In this document: one piece after another, positions 1 through 11,398 of the stretch
Position numbering within the stretch: position 1 is the first letter of the stretch
Layout: every line of letters begins with the position of its first letter
NCBI GenBank assembly: GCA_024760905.1
Contig: CM045733.1
Location: forward strand, 19,347,501 to 19,411,500
DNA from: Plotosus lineatus
Taxonomy: Eukaryota > Chordata > Actinopteri > Siluriformes > Plotosidae
DNA: 64,000 nucleotides
Reading direction: 5' to 3'
The notes under the pieces: model-generated
Databases searched by the model: none
What the model was told of the DNA's origin: nothing
The model's input: the letters and a program-made list of their open reading frames with translations, nothing else
Translations under genes and position numbers: made by a program

Positions 1-432
1 ACCGTGTACAAAAGAGCTTGTACAGAAGGATTTCTTTTAATTAAACACTCATCGTAGTTGTTTATTTTTATATTTTGTCAATGTATAACTTTTTCATTAT
101 TTTATATTCTGCCTGCGTATACATCATGAGGCGTTTTTAATAAAAACAAAACATAAAGGGGTCCGCCATGTTGTCTCAGTATGCTCCATTTTGTTTCAGA
201 GTTTTAGTGCAGCCCTGCCCCACCCTTTGAAAATTATGTGTCTGAATGCCAATCGACCCTTAACGAACAAATTAAAAGTGATCTATTTCCACTGAATTGT
301 TTTATAACACATTACGCACTTTTCTTTAATAAGATATCCCATAGTTGTCTTCGTCTGTAATTATTGTTTTTCTTAAGACTTTTTTTCAATTTATTTAAAG
401 TCCAGTGTCATGTTTAATTTTAACAATTTAAG
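1..432. other. AT-rich non-coding flank
   Basis: No open frame with coding character, splice-flanked block or repeat end could be recognised in this AT-rich stretch. It may be intron or intergenic sequence upstream of the let-7 locus. Confidence 0.5.
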
Positions 433-530
<98 letters not shown>

Positions 531-531
531 G

Positions 532-570
<39 letters not shown>

Positions 571-572
571 AA
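433..572. repeat. compound trinucleotide repeat (TTA)n-(AAT)n-(GAT)n
   Basis: About 17 TTA units run directly into about 14 AAT units and then GAT/GAC units. The TTA and AAT blocks are reverse complements, so this stretch can fold into a long AT hairpin. Open frames here (poly-Asn/poly-Ile) are products of the repeat. Confidence 0.9.
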
Positions 573-734
573 ACTATTTGTAGGTCGTATAAGAACACGA
601 GATGGTGACCTCTAGCTTTGTTGTTGTTGTTTTTGTTTGCTGTTTGACTGAAAGTGACGTGGTGGAAAGTGTTAGGAATCTTAGATATATGTTTTATATA
701 TTTATGTTTCCTTATGAAATGGTTAATAAAATCT

Positions 735-886
735 TCTTCTTCTTTTCCTTTTGGCTTTTTCCTCTTTCTTGGGAATCGCCACAGCGAATCATCTGATGCG
801 CACATTTGATTTGGCATAGGTGTTTTTTTTTTTTTTTTTAACGTCGGATGCCCTTCCTGTCACAACCCTTAGCAAGGAACAGAAAC
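735..886 (-). mobile_element. truncated tRNA-SINE tail (RTE-tailed family)
   Basis: Minus-strand fragment matching the 3' part of the SINEs at 28003, 42502, 51248 and 52083: the 'ggcgattcc..' tail, 'cagatgattcgc'-type block, 'cgacgt' and 'aggaagggcatcc' blocks occur in the same order. The tRNA-like head is missing and a T-run interrupts the copy, so it is an old, 5'-truncated insertion. Confidence 0.75.
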
Positions 887-1669
887 AGGCACGAAACAAA
901 CATGAAATGGTTAATAAAATGACGTGAGCATTTAAAATAGATGCCGCATAGCCGTAAAAAAGTAAAAACAACTGATTCGTCAAAATATAATTGAAGTGTG
1001 TGAAGGGTTTTGTTATTGCTACAGCAAATGTGTGAATGTTTATGTACTATAAGGTTTTTGATTTATATGTAGTATCTTAGTACATGTATACTTTAAAAAA
1101 ATACACTAAAATATTAAATATTTATGCTTATTAACAGCAAATGTGTTCGAAAGGTCAGCTGTTTATGAATGAAGATAATGCACAATAATGTCATGTTGCT
1201 TGGTGCACTTAATAATTATCGTAGCATTTCATTTTACAGGGTAATTTTTGTAAATAAATAAATAATATAAAAACAAAGTGATTTAAGATTATTCTTATTA
1301 TGGTTATTATTATGATGATGATGATGATGATGATGATTATTATTATTATTGTTGTTGTTGGTGTTGTATTGTATTTTACTTAATTACTTATGTGAGTGAC
1401 ATCAAAACTCCATCGATTGCTCTCATCAGCTTTGTGAGACAGAAGGTTGAGAGCACTTAGCTTTTCGGCTCCTAATGAAAGCCATCAGGTCATGCATAGG
1501 CTCTGAATGACAGCCCTAAGGGGATCACTTCCTAATCCCTATTACTCAGTGTTTTAGTGGTCCTTACCTACACAAAGCAAACAGTACACTCTGTTTGAAT
1601 GGGGGCCGACCTGCTCCTAGTGTAACACTTCTGACCTCAGGGTCATGCCCTTTGTTTCTCTCTCTACAG
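887..1669. other. non-coding stretch with (ATG)n/(GTT)n microsatellite
   Basis: Apart from the ATG/ATT/GTT microsatellite at about 1313-1365 no coding or repeat signal is recognised. The last 30 bases form a pyrimidine tract leading to the acceptor of the exon-like block at 1670. Confidence 0.45.
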
Positions 1670-1772
1670 AAGCTGACCCTAGAGTTCACAGCTGTAATTG
1701 AGAAGTCTTGCAGACACGTGCGCATGGGGCCCCAGGAGAGACCACCACTGCAGTGAAGCCAGGGAGTGAAAG
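1670..1772 (+). ncRNA. candidate internal exon, possible let-7 host transcript
   Basis: A 103-nt block lies between a strong acceptor (pyrimidine-rich tract ending in ctctctacag) and a textbook donor (aaag|gtgagt). All three frames contain stops; the longest opens for 28 codons from the acceptor and then ends. This fits a non-coding exon or a terminal coding fragment better than an internal coding exon. The + strand placement 12.5 kb upstream of let-7a makes the let-7 host RNA a reasonable owner, but this is inferred from splice signals and position only. An exon of an unrelated upstream gene is equally possible. Confidence 0.35.
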
Positions 1773-3289
1773 GTGAGTCATAAAAGGTGTATTTTTATTT
1801 ATTCTACAACATATTCAAAGCATATAGCATTGATTTTAAAAATTACAGGTTAATGTTGACCGCTGAGTATTAATAAAAAAAGAGAGTAAAATTTTTATGG
1901 GTGCCATTTTCAATATTTATTGCCCTTAATGGTCCTTGGTATATGTCTAGATCCATATTTATATCTTTCTGTGTTGTCTGTGCAACATTTAATCAAAGGA
2001 GGATCTCAATGCCTCATCGTCTTTCTATCTCTCCTTTACCTCGCCTGCTCGAGTACTATAAATCCACATGCATACAATCACTTTGAACCAACAATTAATG
2101 TTCAAGTTCTTTTGTTTGTGTGCCAGATTCGTTTCATCATGTAATGAGTTGTCTGGCGGATCTGGAAACAAAGCAGCTTAGGACTACATTTACTGCATTT
2201 TTAGATTTTGCTGATCTGTTGAATTGAAAAAAAAAAAAAAGACATTATACTGCTGGACTGAACAAACTTATTCAATTCGCACTTGGGTTGGGGATGATTT
2301 TTTTTTTTTTTACAATCACAAATATTCATAAGTGCCCTGAAAATGTTCCCAAGTGTCCCCAATGTCCCCCAAAAACACTAAAAGATATGCATTTTGTTTC
2401 TTTACACTGATAGTACATTGATTTCTGAGGTTCAATGTATACGTATGTATTAAATGAATGGACTATTTTGTAAGTGCGCACTAATGTACAGTATTGAGGT
2501 GCAGCAGCCATTTTGTTTTGTGAATGAAGGGACATTTTGCCTGGCTGCAGTGAATTCAGGGGAAATTTTAGTCTGATGTTGATGTACTTCTTTGCTTTGA
2601 TCAAGTAAATACACCACCCTGGATGAATAACTGCAGTTTGGTACAATAACAATATAACAATGCACTAGTTATGGCATCTCCTGGTCACGTGTATTAGACT
2701 GTAATTCACTGAAAACTTGTAAATGTTTAAGTCTTGAGATTATTTGTCCATATTGCTGCATGATGCCAAAAAAAAAAAAAAAATAAAAAAAAAAGGGGCC
2801 TGAATATAAGCACTATAAATCTGTTCGGAAAACAACAAATTGGAAAAGCTATCCATGATTTTTAAAAGTTGAGGAGATTAGGTTGAATCTTCAGGGAGAA
2901 AAAAGCTTTTAGATTGCAAGACCATTTCACAAATGATCTTTGTGGTGGTTCATGAAACAGCCCTGAGGTTGTGCTGTGAAAAGTATCATAAAGAGTTTGT
3001 TATGATTGGCATTTGATCAGTAGGGCTCTGAGTCCATCGGTCTTATGAACGATAGGCCTTATAGAGCAGCATACTGTTTGGGAGTTGGCAGCCAACCCAA
3101 AATCAAAGTAGTGTCCTCGGGTGAACTCTGCAGTGTACAACACGACACACATGCCAAGCCCGAGCTCCTTAGACACAGGTAAAATAGTAAACAAGTAACA
3201 GATAAGAACTGCGTCACACAGACTCACCACGACTGAGACAAGGCGTTACGAACTCATCTCCATTTTCCTTTAGCCTTTCTAGTGCAGTG
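1773..3289. other. AT-rich non-coding stretch
   Basis: Contains homopolymer A and T runs (about 2229, 2300, 2768) but no recognised gene, RNA or element. The short open frames here lack coding character. Confidence 0.45.
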
Positions 3290-3329
3290 GCATGTGTCAA
3301 ACATGTCCGGCCCTTTTTTCTATTTCGTG

Positions 3330-3476
3330 ATTGGTCAAGAGACGTGGCGCGAGATTACGTCAGAGCATTCTAGGCCTTGCCAAAGTAAGTACGCTATCTG
3401 CTTTTGTCGCTAACTTTCCATTTTACCCGTCTCACGTGATGCCTAGAAGCCTAGATTTCCTATTGGATTGAAGGTG
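3330..3476 (+). promoter_or_regulatory. candidate promoter: CCAAT, CRE and E-box cluster
   Basis: Within 150 bp lie two inverted CCAAT boxes (ATTGG at 3330 and 3472), a CRE-like TTACGTCA at 3355-3362 and a palindromic CACGTG at 3433-3438, in a locally GC-richer block after 2.5 kb of AT-rich DNA. This density is typical of a vertebrate RNA polymerase II promoter. The most likely client is the let-7 host transcript downstream, but direction and start site cannot be read from sequence. Confidence 0.4.
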
Positions 3477-3586
3477 TGGTGTGTCTGGCACTGACTGATT
3501 TGTATGTGTTCGCCTGCCGTGATTGAAAGGTTAGCACAAGCAGCAGACACGAGGCAAGAAAGCTCCAAGATGTGGCCCGGGATGAA

Positions 3587-3589
<3 letters not shown>

Positions 3590-3623
<34 letters not shown>

Positions 3624-3725
3624 AAGAGAACTAGGGTGTTCCGGCCACTTTCTGTCCGTCCTCCTTGTCAAGAGTGTGTGTTTGTTTGAGATTCGGTGTG
3701 TGAGAGGGATAGGGAGAGCTCAAGG

Positions 3726-3763
<38 letters not shown>
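3590..3763. repeat. (AG)n and (CAG)12 repeats
   Basis: An (AG)n tract at 3590-3619 and twelve perfect CAG units at 3728-3763. They sit just downstream of the candidate promoter, so they may be in a 5' untranslated exon. The poly-Ala/Gln open frames across them have no other coding support. Confidence 0.85.
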
Positions 3764-3765
<2 letters not shown>

Positions 3766-4376
3766 CCCTTTCGTGTCTCTTTACTGGGTGGATTTGGCGC
3801 AGGCTTTTGCCATAGTGATAATTGCTCTATGAATAGAGGTACATCAGCTAAATACGGCAAAGTATTAAAAGCAGCAGAATCCCGTGTGCGTACTGTAACA
3901 AAGACGACTTCAGTCTTTTCCGTGGCCACTCTGTTCAGCACTCCACATGTGCACTGTTCCTGTTTCGGAGACATGAGCACAGTAAGAAGTTCTTTATCTT
4001 ACAGTATAGCAACATGCTGCGAAAGTTGAATGAAGTGTGCATATTTTGTGGATATTTTTGCGTGCAATTGTTTGTGTTTGTGCTGAATGCGATTTACAGC
4101 AGAAAGATCAGGGGTTGTTAGTACATGGTCATATGGCACTCAGTACACCAAGAAGAGCTTCACTTGCCTGAATATGGTGTTTAGCATTTGGCTATATCTT
4201 GATTTTTGTGATCAAAATAAGAACCAGAGAGACGATGCCCTAGTGGCGGGCGTGATTCGGTTAATGCAGCCGCGACATTAACTCCTCCTCTGTTCTTCGT
4301 TGCAATACTTTTCAACCTTCTGCAGAGAGTCAGGTAGGCTGTACTGTAGCTGCAGTGTATGCGCGTGCGCGCTCGT

Positions 4377-4378
<2 letters not shown>
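3764..4378. other. unassigned mixed-composition stretch
   Basis: No domain, splice-bounded exon or repeat is recognised. The + frame open from 3676 to 4029 is mostly the CAG repeat plus non-descript sequence, and I do not call it a gene. Confidence 0.4.

Positions 4379-4432
<54 letters not shown>
4379..4432. repeat. (GT)n microsatellite
   Basis: About 27 uninterrupted GT units. Confidence 0.95.
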
Positions 4433-4434
<2 letters not shown>

Positions 4435-4752
4435 CGTCAGTGCATAAGAAGTTTTCTCTTCAAATGACAGCAGCTGTTTCACTTCTAGCAAAGCAACGTT
4501 TCTTTTAGCTTCTGATTGGTGGAAGTACCGCGCGAGGGGGGCTCTGAGGTACTACAGTCACAAACAATGACGAGGAACTTACCCACAAACACAGGCACAA
4601 ACAGGGGAAGCTTGACTGGTGCAGTCCTGGATCCATTTCTTACACTCTGCCACTGTTACACCCAACATCTTGATATGTTCAGCTTTACATAGTAATTTTT
4701 TTCCCCTGTTCTGGACCTTCCTCTGCTTATAAAAAATAAGGATTTAGCATCT

Positions 4753-4754
<2 letters not shown>

Positions 4755-4838
<84 letters not shown>
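4755..4838. repeat. (TA)n microsatellite
   Basis: About 42 uninterrupted TA units, a self-complementary tract. Confidence 0.95.
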
Positions 4839-4847
<9 letters not shown>

Positions 4848-5309
4848 TATATATATGTTACCGGTCCTATTGAAATACTGTATATGTAGAACTGCATGTA
4901 GACTAGAAAAAACATATGCAAAACCCATTAAAAACGTGATGTCACATGTAGAAAAGCTGCAACTTGAAAGTGCATTTAAATAGTCAACTTCACGTGGGTG
5001 TGCGTGATGAGTCCATACAAGAGCTACAGGCGGTGTCACCCTTTTCTCCACTTTTTTCTCGACCCTTCCTCTCAATGCTGTCGGTTTCTCTCTCCCTTTG
5101 GCTTTTCTCACTGGCTGTGGTGAAGAATTAAAAAAAAAAAAAAAAGAAAGAAAAAAAAAAAAAAAGCTGCTTTGCCCGTGTTCTTTGCAACTCCCTCATT
5201 TCATCATCCCCTTCTCCTTCACTTCTCTCACTCTCTCGCTCGCTCGCTCCCTCTCTTCCAGAGTTGCCCCCCCTTCCTTTTCCAGACTTGACCGCATGCG
5301 AGTAGTAGA

Positions 5310-5312
<3 letters not shown>

Positions 5313-5342
<30 letters not shown>
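5313..5342. repeat. (GA)n microsatellite
   Basis: About 15 GA units within a purine/pyrimidine-skewed region (5100-5900) that also has A-runs and T-runs. Confidence 0.9.
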
Positions 5343-5344
<2 letters not shown>

Positions 5345-5822
5345 AGCTAAAAAAGAGAAAGGCTTCTGCTGCTATTTCTACAGTAAGATCCTCCCCTTCA
5401 GGCAGCCAGTACCAAGAGAAGGAGTTTTTTTTTTTTTTCTCACAACTCTCTGGATTTTAACCCTATGTGCCCAACCCGTTGTGAAGACTAATTTTCTTTT
5501 TTTCTGTCAATTATTTCCTGTAGCCTTTAACCATTCTCTTACATATATCTACAGCGTTTTGAGGCTTTTTATAAACAATAGTGTGAACTTTCTGTCTTTT
5601 TTAACACATAAAGAGCGACCTTTTTCTTCCACTGTTTTGAAAAGATTCATTTTCTCCTCATGGCTGGTTTGGTTTGGGTCTGGTGCGCAGGTGTTTGTGG
5701 TTGTTGCTCAGGTTTCTCGGATGGTCGTTCGTAATGCTGAGGTTTGAAAATGGCTGTGGTCTTCCAGCTTGTTGCATGTCTCAGAGAAGGGAAGTGCCAA
5801 TAGCTCTATTGCTGAAGCACCG

Positions 5823-5827
5823 CCCTC

Positions 5828-5873
<46 letters not shown>

Positions 5874-5890
5874 GCATTCTCTCTCGCCCT
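5823..5890. repeat. (CT)n imperfect microsatellite
   Basis: CT-rich tract with occasional G interruptions. It creates Leu/Ser and Arg/Glu open frames on the two strands that are not genes. Confidence 0.9.
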
Positions 5891-6339
5891 CCCTTCGCTC
5901 ACTCTCTCATGCGCACACATACAGTGCTTCTTTCACACTCCTCTTGCTCTCACTCTCTGAAAGGAGAGCAGGAGGGTGGTGCAGTGGTGGAGCTTTTTCT
6001 GGGACAGGTGCCAATTCCAAACAAAAGACATAAAAAGGCAATGAGTGAGAGATGCCTCCATCGAAAGCAATAAGTTGCATGTTGAAACGAAAGAGCAGAC
6101 TTGGACCGGGGTGTGTATATACATGTGCGCGTTGCATTGCGTGTTTATTCAGCTGGATGTAATGGTGGACCTTCAGCATGCAGCGACTGAGGAAGTGAGC
6201 TAGCGAGCGAGCTGAGATTTGGAATACTTTTCCTCTGTCTCGTCTGCTCTCTTCGCCTCTCTCCCCTTGTGCGCTGTCTCCGTCCACTGAAGGCATTTCA
6301 GACGCATGGGATATGGAGGGGAGGGGGTTAAAGGGGGAG

Positions 6340-6753
6340 GGAGCTCAGTTTTCAGCCTGCTGAATTATTCATGGGCCCGGGCCAATGCTGCAAGCGGACT
6401 GGCTGGATCATTAGCATGCAACGGACATTCTAGTTGCCTGTTTGCTAACATTCCTCATTCAAAGACTTGTTAACTGGCAGACGGGCCGACCCATGCGACT
6501 TACCGATGAGCCTCATGGCCTCCTATTGTGGCTAGGGCCGGCTTGTCGGAGGCCAGCGGTGGTGGACGGGCATGTGGCCCAATGCTGGGGGCTGCAGCTG
6601 GGGTAGAAAGACTGGCCTGGCCCCCTTGGGCCTGCCTCCTCTACAAGAGCTCACTGCTTGCGCGCTCCCTCTCTGTCTCTCTCTTCCTGAACACAGGCCC
6701 TCAGAACCAGTTTGTATTGCCTCTGTCTACCCACATTTTCCCTTTTTTATGAG
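6340..6753 (+). other. GC-rich block ending in a consensus splice donor
   Basis: A GC-rich island in AT-rich surroundings, containing a CCAAT motif near 6380 and ending at 6753 in GAG|GTAAGT, a near-perfect donor, followed by AT-rich sequence. It could be a first exon (perhaps of the let-7 host RNA) or a conserved regulatory block. No start codon context or long frame supports a protein. Only the donor is directly visible; the 5' limit is arbitrary. Confidence 0.3.
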
Positions 6754-7948
6754 GTAAGTTTTTTAATAGTTTTGTGCGAGGACTAGAGTATAATTTAATT
6801 ATTAACTTGCACAGTTCATGTCTATTATTGTTGTTGAATGTAGCCTCTTATATTTAATTCTACATCTATGTCTGCACGTCTTAGGATACATTTTGAATGA
6901 TGTAAAAACATTTCATTTCTTTGCCTTGGTTGATACTATTGGAGATTTTCAATTTTCCACGAACAACACGTAAAAATCGCCGCAGTAACAAGTCGAATAA
7001 AATTCTAAATTATCACTGCATAATACTGTATGGCACAAATCGACGAGCGCTTTTAAATAATAATAGTCGCCCTCGTAGATTTTTATGCAGTCAGAATAAA
7101 AAAAAAAAACTTGCCCATATTAGTATAAAACTTTGGATTTTTCCTCTGGGTTTATTTGGGGTCCAATCACTATAAAATGAGGCTGAGAAGGGAATTCCTC
7201 TCAAGCGAATCCTTATGAAGAATCATTACGACATTAAGCCCAGGCCAAACCCTACTATCATCCTAACATTTTCTAGAAGCATCCATCTCATTTAAAAAGG
7301 AAGCCATGACTGCAGGATTTGCTTTCTGGATCGCCTTATATGTTGCTTGACTCTGGGCTTGTTTTAAATGTGCTCATTCAAATGAATCTGGAACCGTATT
7401 GTGCTGCCATTTAAAATAAATATTCACAAGAATTAAAATTTTTTCGAGTTGATAGGTATGCATAATATTGCATAATGTCGCTTTGATTTCTTAATGTTCA
7501 TAACATTAGGGTGGTATTAACTTTCGTAGTGTATTTACAGATTGTATTTTTGTATCACAGTGAAGAGGTTTTAAAATGCTTCATCTTTCAAAATTGCGAA
7601 TATTACAAAAACTAAAATTGTAACAGCTGCCCATCGCGATCGATATATTTAATGTTTAAAAATCTGTTATTTGTAATGTTATATTATAATCCGTATTTAT
7701 CACTCGAGGCTACATAAAAACGTAAATGTCTGTTTATGTTTTTAAAAAAAGCATTCGACATTTTTTTCAGGAATTTTCCATAATTCAGGTAATGCATGGT
7801 GATATGTCTTAATTAATTTTTTTTAAATATTATTTTACATTTTTATTTACTTTCTCTGTAAAGTTTCTTGTATATTACTTATAATATACATAGCACAATA
7901 TGATATAAAGATATTCCCAGTTGCATGACAAAAAGAGATTTTCAGAAC

Positions 7949-7950
<2 letters not shown>
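6754..7950. other. AT-rich non-coding stretch
   Basis: No gene, RNA or element recognised. Confidence 0.45.
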
Positions 7951-7991
<41 letters not shown>

Positions 7992-8031
7992 CTCTCTCGC
8001 TCTCGCTCTCTCACACATGCACACACAAACA

Positions 8032-8091
<60 letters not shown>
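7951..8091. repeat. (CT)n followed by (CA)n
   Basis: Compound microsatellite: roughly 30 CT units then about 28 CA units. Confidence 0.95.
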
Positions 8092-8092
<1 letters not shown>

Positions 8093-8671
8093 CTGTAAGA
8101 ATGATATAATAATCTAATACTGCGTTATTTCACAGGGTTAATCATAAATTGTGTTGAAATGTTATAAGTGGTGGTGCAGTTGTAAGGGTAAAAATTCCTT
8201 GTAAATATAATTAAATAAAAATGTATAGGCGAGCAGTTCAGTAGGTCTGCTTCACCTCACATGGTTTATGATGGTCAGATTACTGCTGGATAAATGACAG
8301 ATTAATATCTGAATGGGGGGAGGGGGATGTTTAAGTGTTTTGGCACGTAAGTGGTATATTGAGTTGGCAGTGAACACCCCACCCCACCCATCTTTTCCCA
8401 ATCTACCCATATACTATTTTTTCTGTCATGAATGGTATTTTCCAGAAATTCTGTTGTGATATAAGCAGATTGCAGGTGGCATCGTGTAGGTGGGAGAGAT
8501 GTGATTGAAGCTTGAGGTCACACTTTGAATAATTAGTCATGAAATATTATGAAATTTTTGAGGTGTCTTTAGATGTATGGCTTGAAGTTTGAATTTGAAT
8601 TTTTATCTTGTTTTATGAAAACAATTTTATATTTTTACATTTATCAACATAATTCTCCAGAAGATTCGACT

Positions 8672-8673
<2 letters not shown>

Positions 8674-8721
<48 letters not shown>

Positions 8722-8849
8722 CGTGTGTGTGTACGCGTGTACGCGCGCGTATGCGCATGCGTGTATGGTTAAAATGCATATATTGCCAAAATGGCAAAAC
8801 ACACTCCCATCAATATCACATAAAGACATACACATGACACACAACATAA

Positions 8850-8902
<53 letters not shown>
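8674..8902. repeat. (GT)n and (CA)n facing each other
   Basis: A (GT)n tract at 8674-8718 is followed 130 bp later by a (CA)n tract at 8852-8902. The two are inverted repeats of each other and could form a hairpin in RNA. Confidence 0.9.
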
Positions 8903-8906
<4 letters not shown>

Positions 8907-9466
8907 CATGTGCCCAACAGGACGACTCTAGTTCAGCTTTGGATGAAATTCCCACGCCTTTAATGTGTGCATATGGGACTGAGGGACTGAGGGTCTTCCC
9001 CCCCTCACACACACACACACCCTCAAAGACACTCATCTGTACCCAGTCTAGACAGAATTCGTATCTCGTGTATGGTGAAAAAAAAAAAAAAAATCCACAC
9101 CAGCAATTGTAAAAATACATATAAACAGAATAATCTGACATGAAATTTACCGATAAAACACCACTTCAGAATTTAACGATACAATCAATATTTATCTTTG
9201 TTTCGGACATTACCTTTAGTTAGTAAACGTCTAAAGCATAATTATTGCTGCATTTGTACACACAGAAAAAAAAAATACTTGTGGTTTCAGATTCGCTAAA
9301 TATTTCATGTTGAGTAGATTTACAGAACTGGACGTTCTGGGGAAATTGGGACACATAAAATGATGTTTGAAATTGTGACTAATTGTTCTTTATTATAAAT
9401 TATTAATTAATATATAAATGGTTTGTTTTATATGTGCTGCAGAAGGTAATGGCATGGAAATTTTTC

Positions 9467-9526
<60 letters not shown>

Positions 9527-9527
9527 A

Positions 9528-9565
<38 letters not shown>

Positions 9566-9566
9566 T

Positions 9567-9616
<50 letters not shown>

Positions 9617-9649
9617 GTGTGTGTGTGTGTGGGGGTGTTTGGTGTGTGT

Positions 9650-9719
<70 letters not shown>
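9467..9719. repeat. long imperfect (GT)n array, ~250 bp
   Basis: Near-continuous GT dinucleotides with a few A, G or TT interruptions, in three blocks of increasing purity. The poly-Cys/Val frames across it are artefacts. Confidence 0.95.
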
Positions 9720-9721
<2 letters not shown>

Positions 9722-10109
9722 CTAAGGCAAATTACTTCCCATATCTTGGAAACATTTCAATACAGAAATTCAGGGGCAAATTAAAATGTCAAAAATTCAG
9801 ATTTCCCCCCCCCCTGTATTAGTAAGTATTTAATCAATTTGTCTGTGACGATCGGGTTAGTTGTAGATGATTAGGTGTAGATATGCATATTTTATATTCT
9901 TTTACACATGTGTACATCTGTACTTACCTGACAGGCTCTTCCAGTTCTAGAAGAATTATGAGTAGTTAATGCTTCATTGCAGAATTAAAAGTGTGTGGGT
10001 TGTTTATGAAAACAGAATTATAATGATGAAATAATAAGTGTTGATAATTTCATGTTTGATCTTGACTAAATCACTGTAACAATCTTGTCACTCAGACTTC
10101 AACGAAGCT

Positions 10110-10111
<2 letters not shown>

Positions 10112-10175
<64 letters not shown>
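10112..10175. repeat. (GT)n microsatellite
   Basis: About 31 GT units. Confidence 0.95.
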
Positions 10176-10181
<6 letters not shown>

Positions 10182-10390
10182 AACAAATTGCTGATTTTAA
10201 TGACAATGACTGACTTCCTTACCTGTGACTTGTTTCAATTCTCAAACAGATTTATACAACAAGGTAAATCTTCCATTGTGTTAATTAAATGTACTGTAGA
10301 GTGTGAGTGTAAACATATCCAGTTCTGGGACTGCAATGTATTAAAAAATTACAGAAAGTGGGCTTTTAGAATTATTGAAAGCCATTTAAA

Positions 10391-10740
10391 AGTCCTCATT
10401 CATTCATTTTCTGAACCGCTTAATCCTAATTAGGGTCGTGGGTAGGCTAGCACCCATCTCAGCCAACTCTTGGCGAGGGCAGAGTACACCCTGGACAGCT
10501 TGCCAGGCCATCACAGGGCCATTTGGAACTATTGAATGAAAATTTGAGATCAGTATTGCCATTTATATTCCATCATCAATTTAAGTCAATATTAATATTA
10601 AAATAAGTGATTTATCATTCATTCACTCATTTTATGAGCCGCTTAATCCTAATTATGGTCGCTGGGAGGCTAGTGACCTTCTCAGCCGACTCTGGGCGAG
10701 GGCGGGGTACACCCTGGACAGCACGCCAGGCCATCACAGA
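10391..10740. mobile_element. two tandem fragments of a fish SINE tail
   Basis: Two fragments in the same orientation (about 10391-10520 and 10615-10738) share the blocks 'ccgcttaatcctaat', 'tctcagcc', 'gagggc' and 'gtacaccctggacagc'. The same blocks appear at 43123 (fullest copy) and, in reverse, at 16450-16545. They match the widespread fish repeat tail. The second copy replaces part of the first context, as if locally duplicated. Confidence 0.7.
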
Positions 10741-11310
10741 TAAGTGATTCATTTAATAAAAATGTATATCTTTGTAATTAGTTTATAATTAATATAGCAG
10801 TTTGTAAGGTGGTGCAGGCACTAAAGCATGTGATGGTTTATTAATAAAGCATTAAAAGGCACTAATTATTTTCTTCTGAGTTCAAATATGTTGCTGAAAT
10901 GTTACTGCAGATTTTCAGCTACGTATCAGGTTTTTTCCTGCAGCATGGAAACATTCATTTATTTAATTTAGTGATATAGTTTGTTCTCGAAAATCCCCAT
11001 CAAACAGATCAGGGGATTATCAGTACACTCGTGTGGATTGTCACTCAGATCTTGCTCACCAGACTGGTTTAAAATTTTCTGTTTTGGCACTTCATCAACT
11101 TCTAATCAAAATCATGCGGCTATGTAAGCGACTACTTGATTGTATAAAGGTGACATTTTACAAAAACAAACTTTTCCGCATTTGATTTTTTTTTTAAGTC
11201 ACGTTATGATTTTACTGATGACATTCCGAAAGTAAAGGACGACGACAAAGCCAAACTTGCCTTGAGTCAACAAATCAAATCGAATGGCCTCCAAGTGCTG
11301 TGAGAGTGCT

Positions 11311-11311
<1 letters not shown>
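10741..11311. other. non-coding stretch
   Basis: No gene or element recognised. Confidence 0.4.
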
Positions 11312-11377
<66 letters not shown>

Positions 11378-11398
11378 AACACACAAACACACACACAC
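11312..11398. repeat. (CA)n microsatellite
   Basis: About 40 CA units with a few A interruptions at the right end. Confidence 0.95.

Noticed and set aside
3676..4029. Open frames with poly-Ala/Gln around the CAG repeat
   Set aside because: The frames exist on both strands because of the repeat; no domain or splice support, and the region looks like promoter or untranslated exon.
8573..9784. Cys/Val- and His/Thr-rich open frames
   Set aside because: Translations of (GT)n and (CA)n microsatellites.
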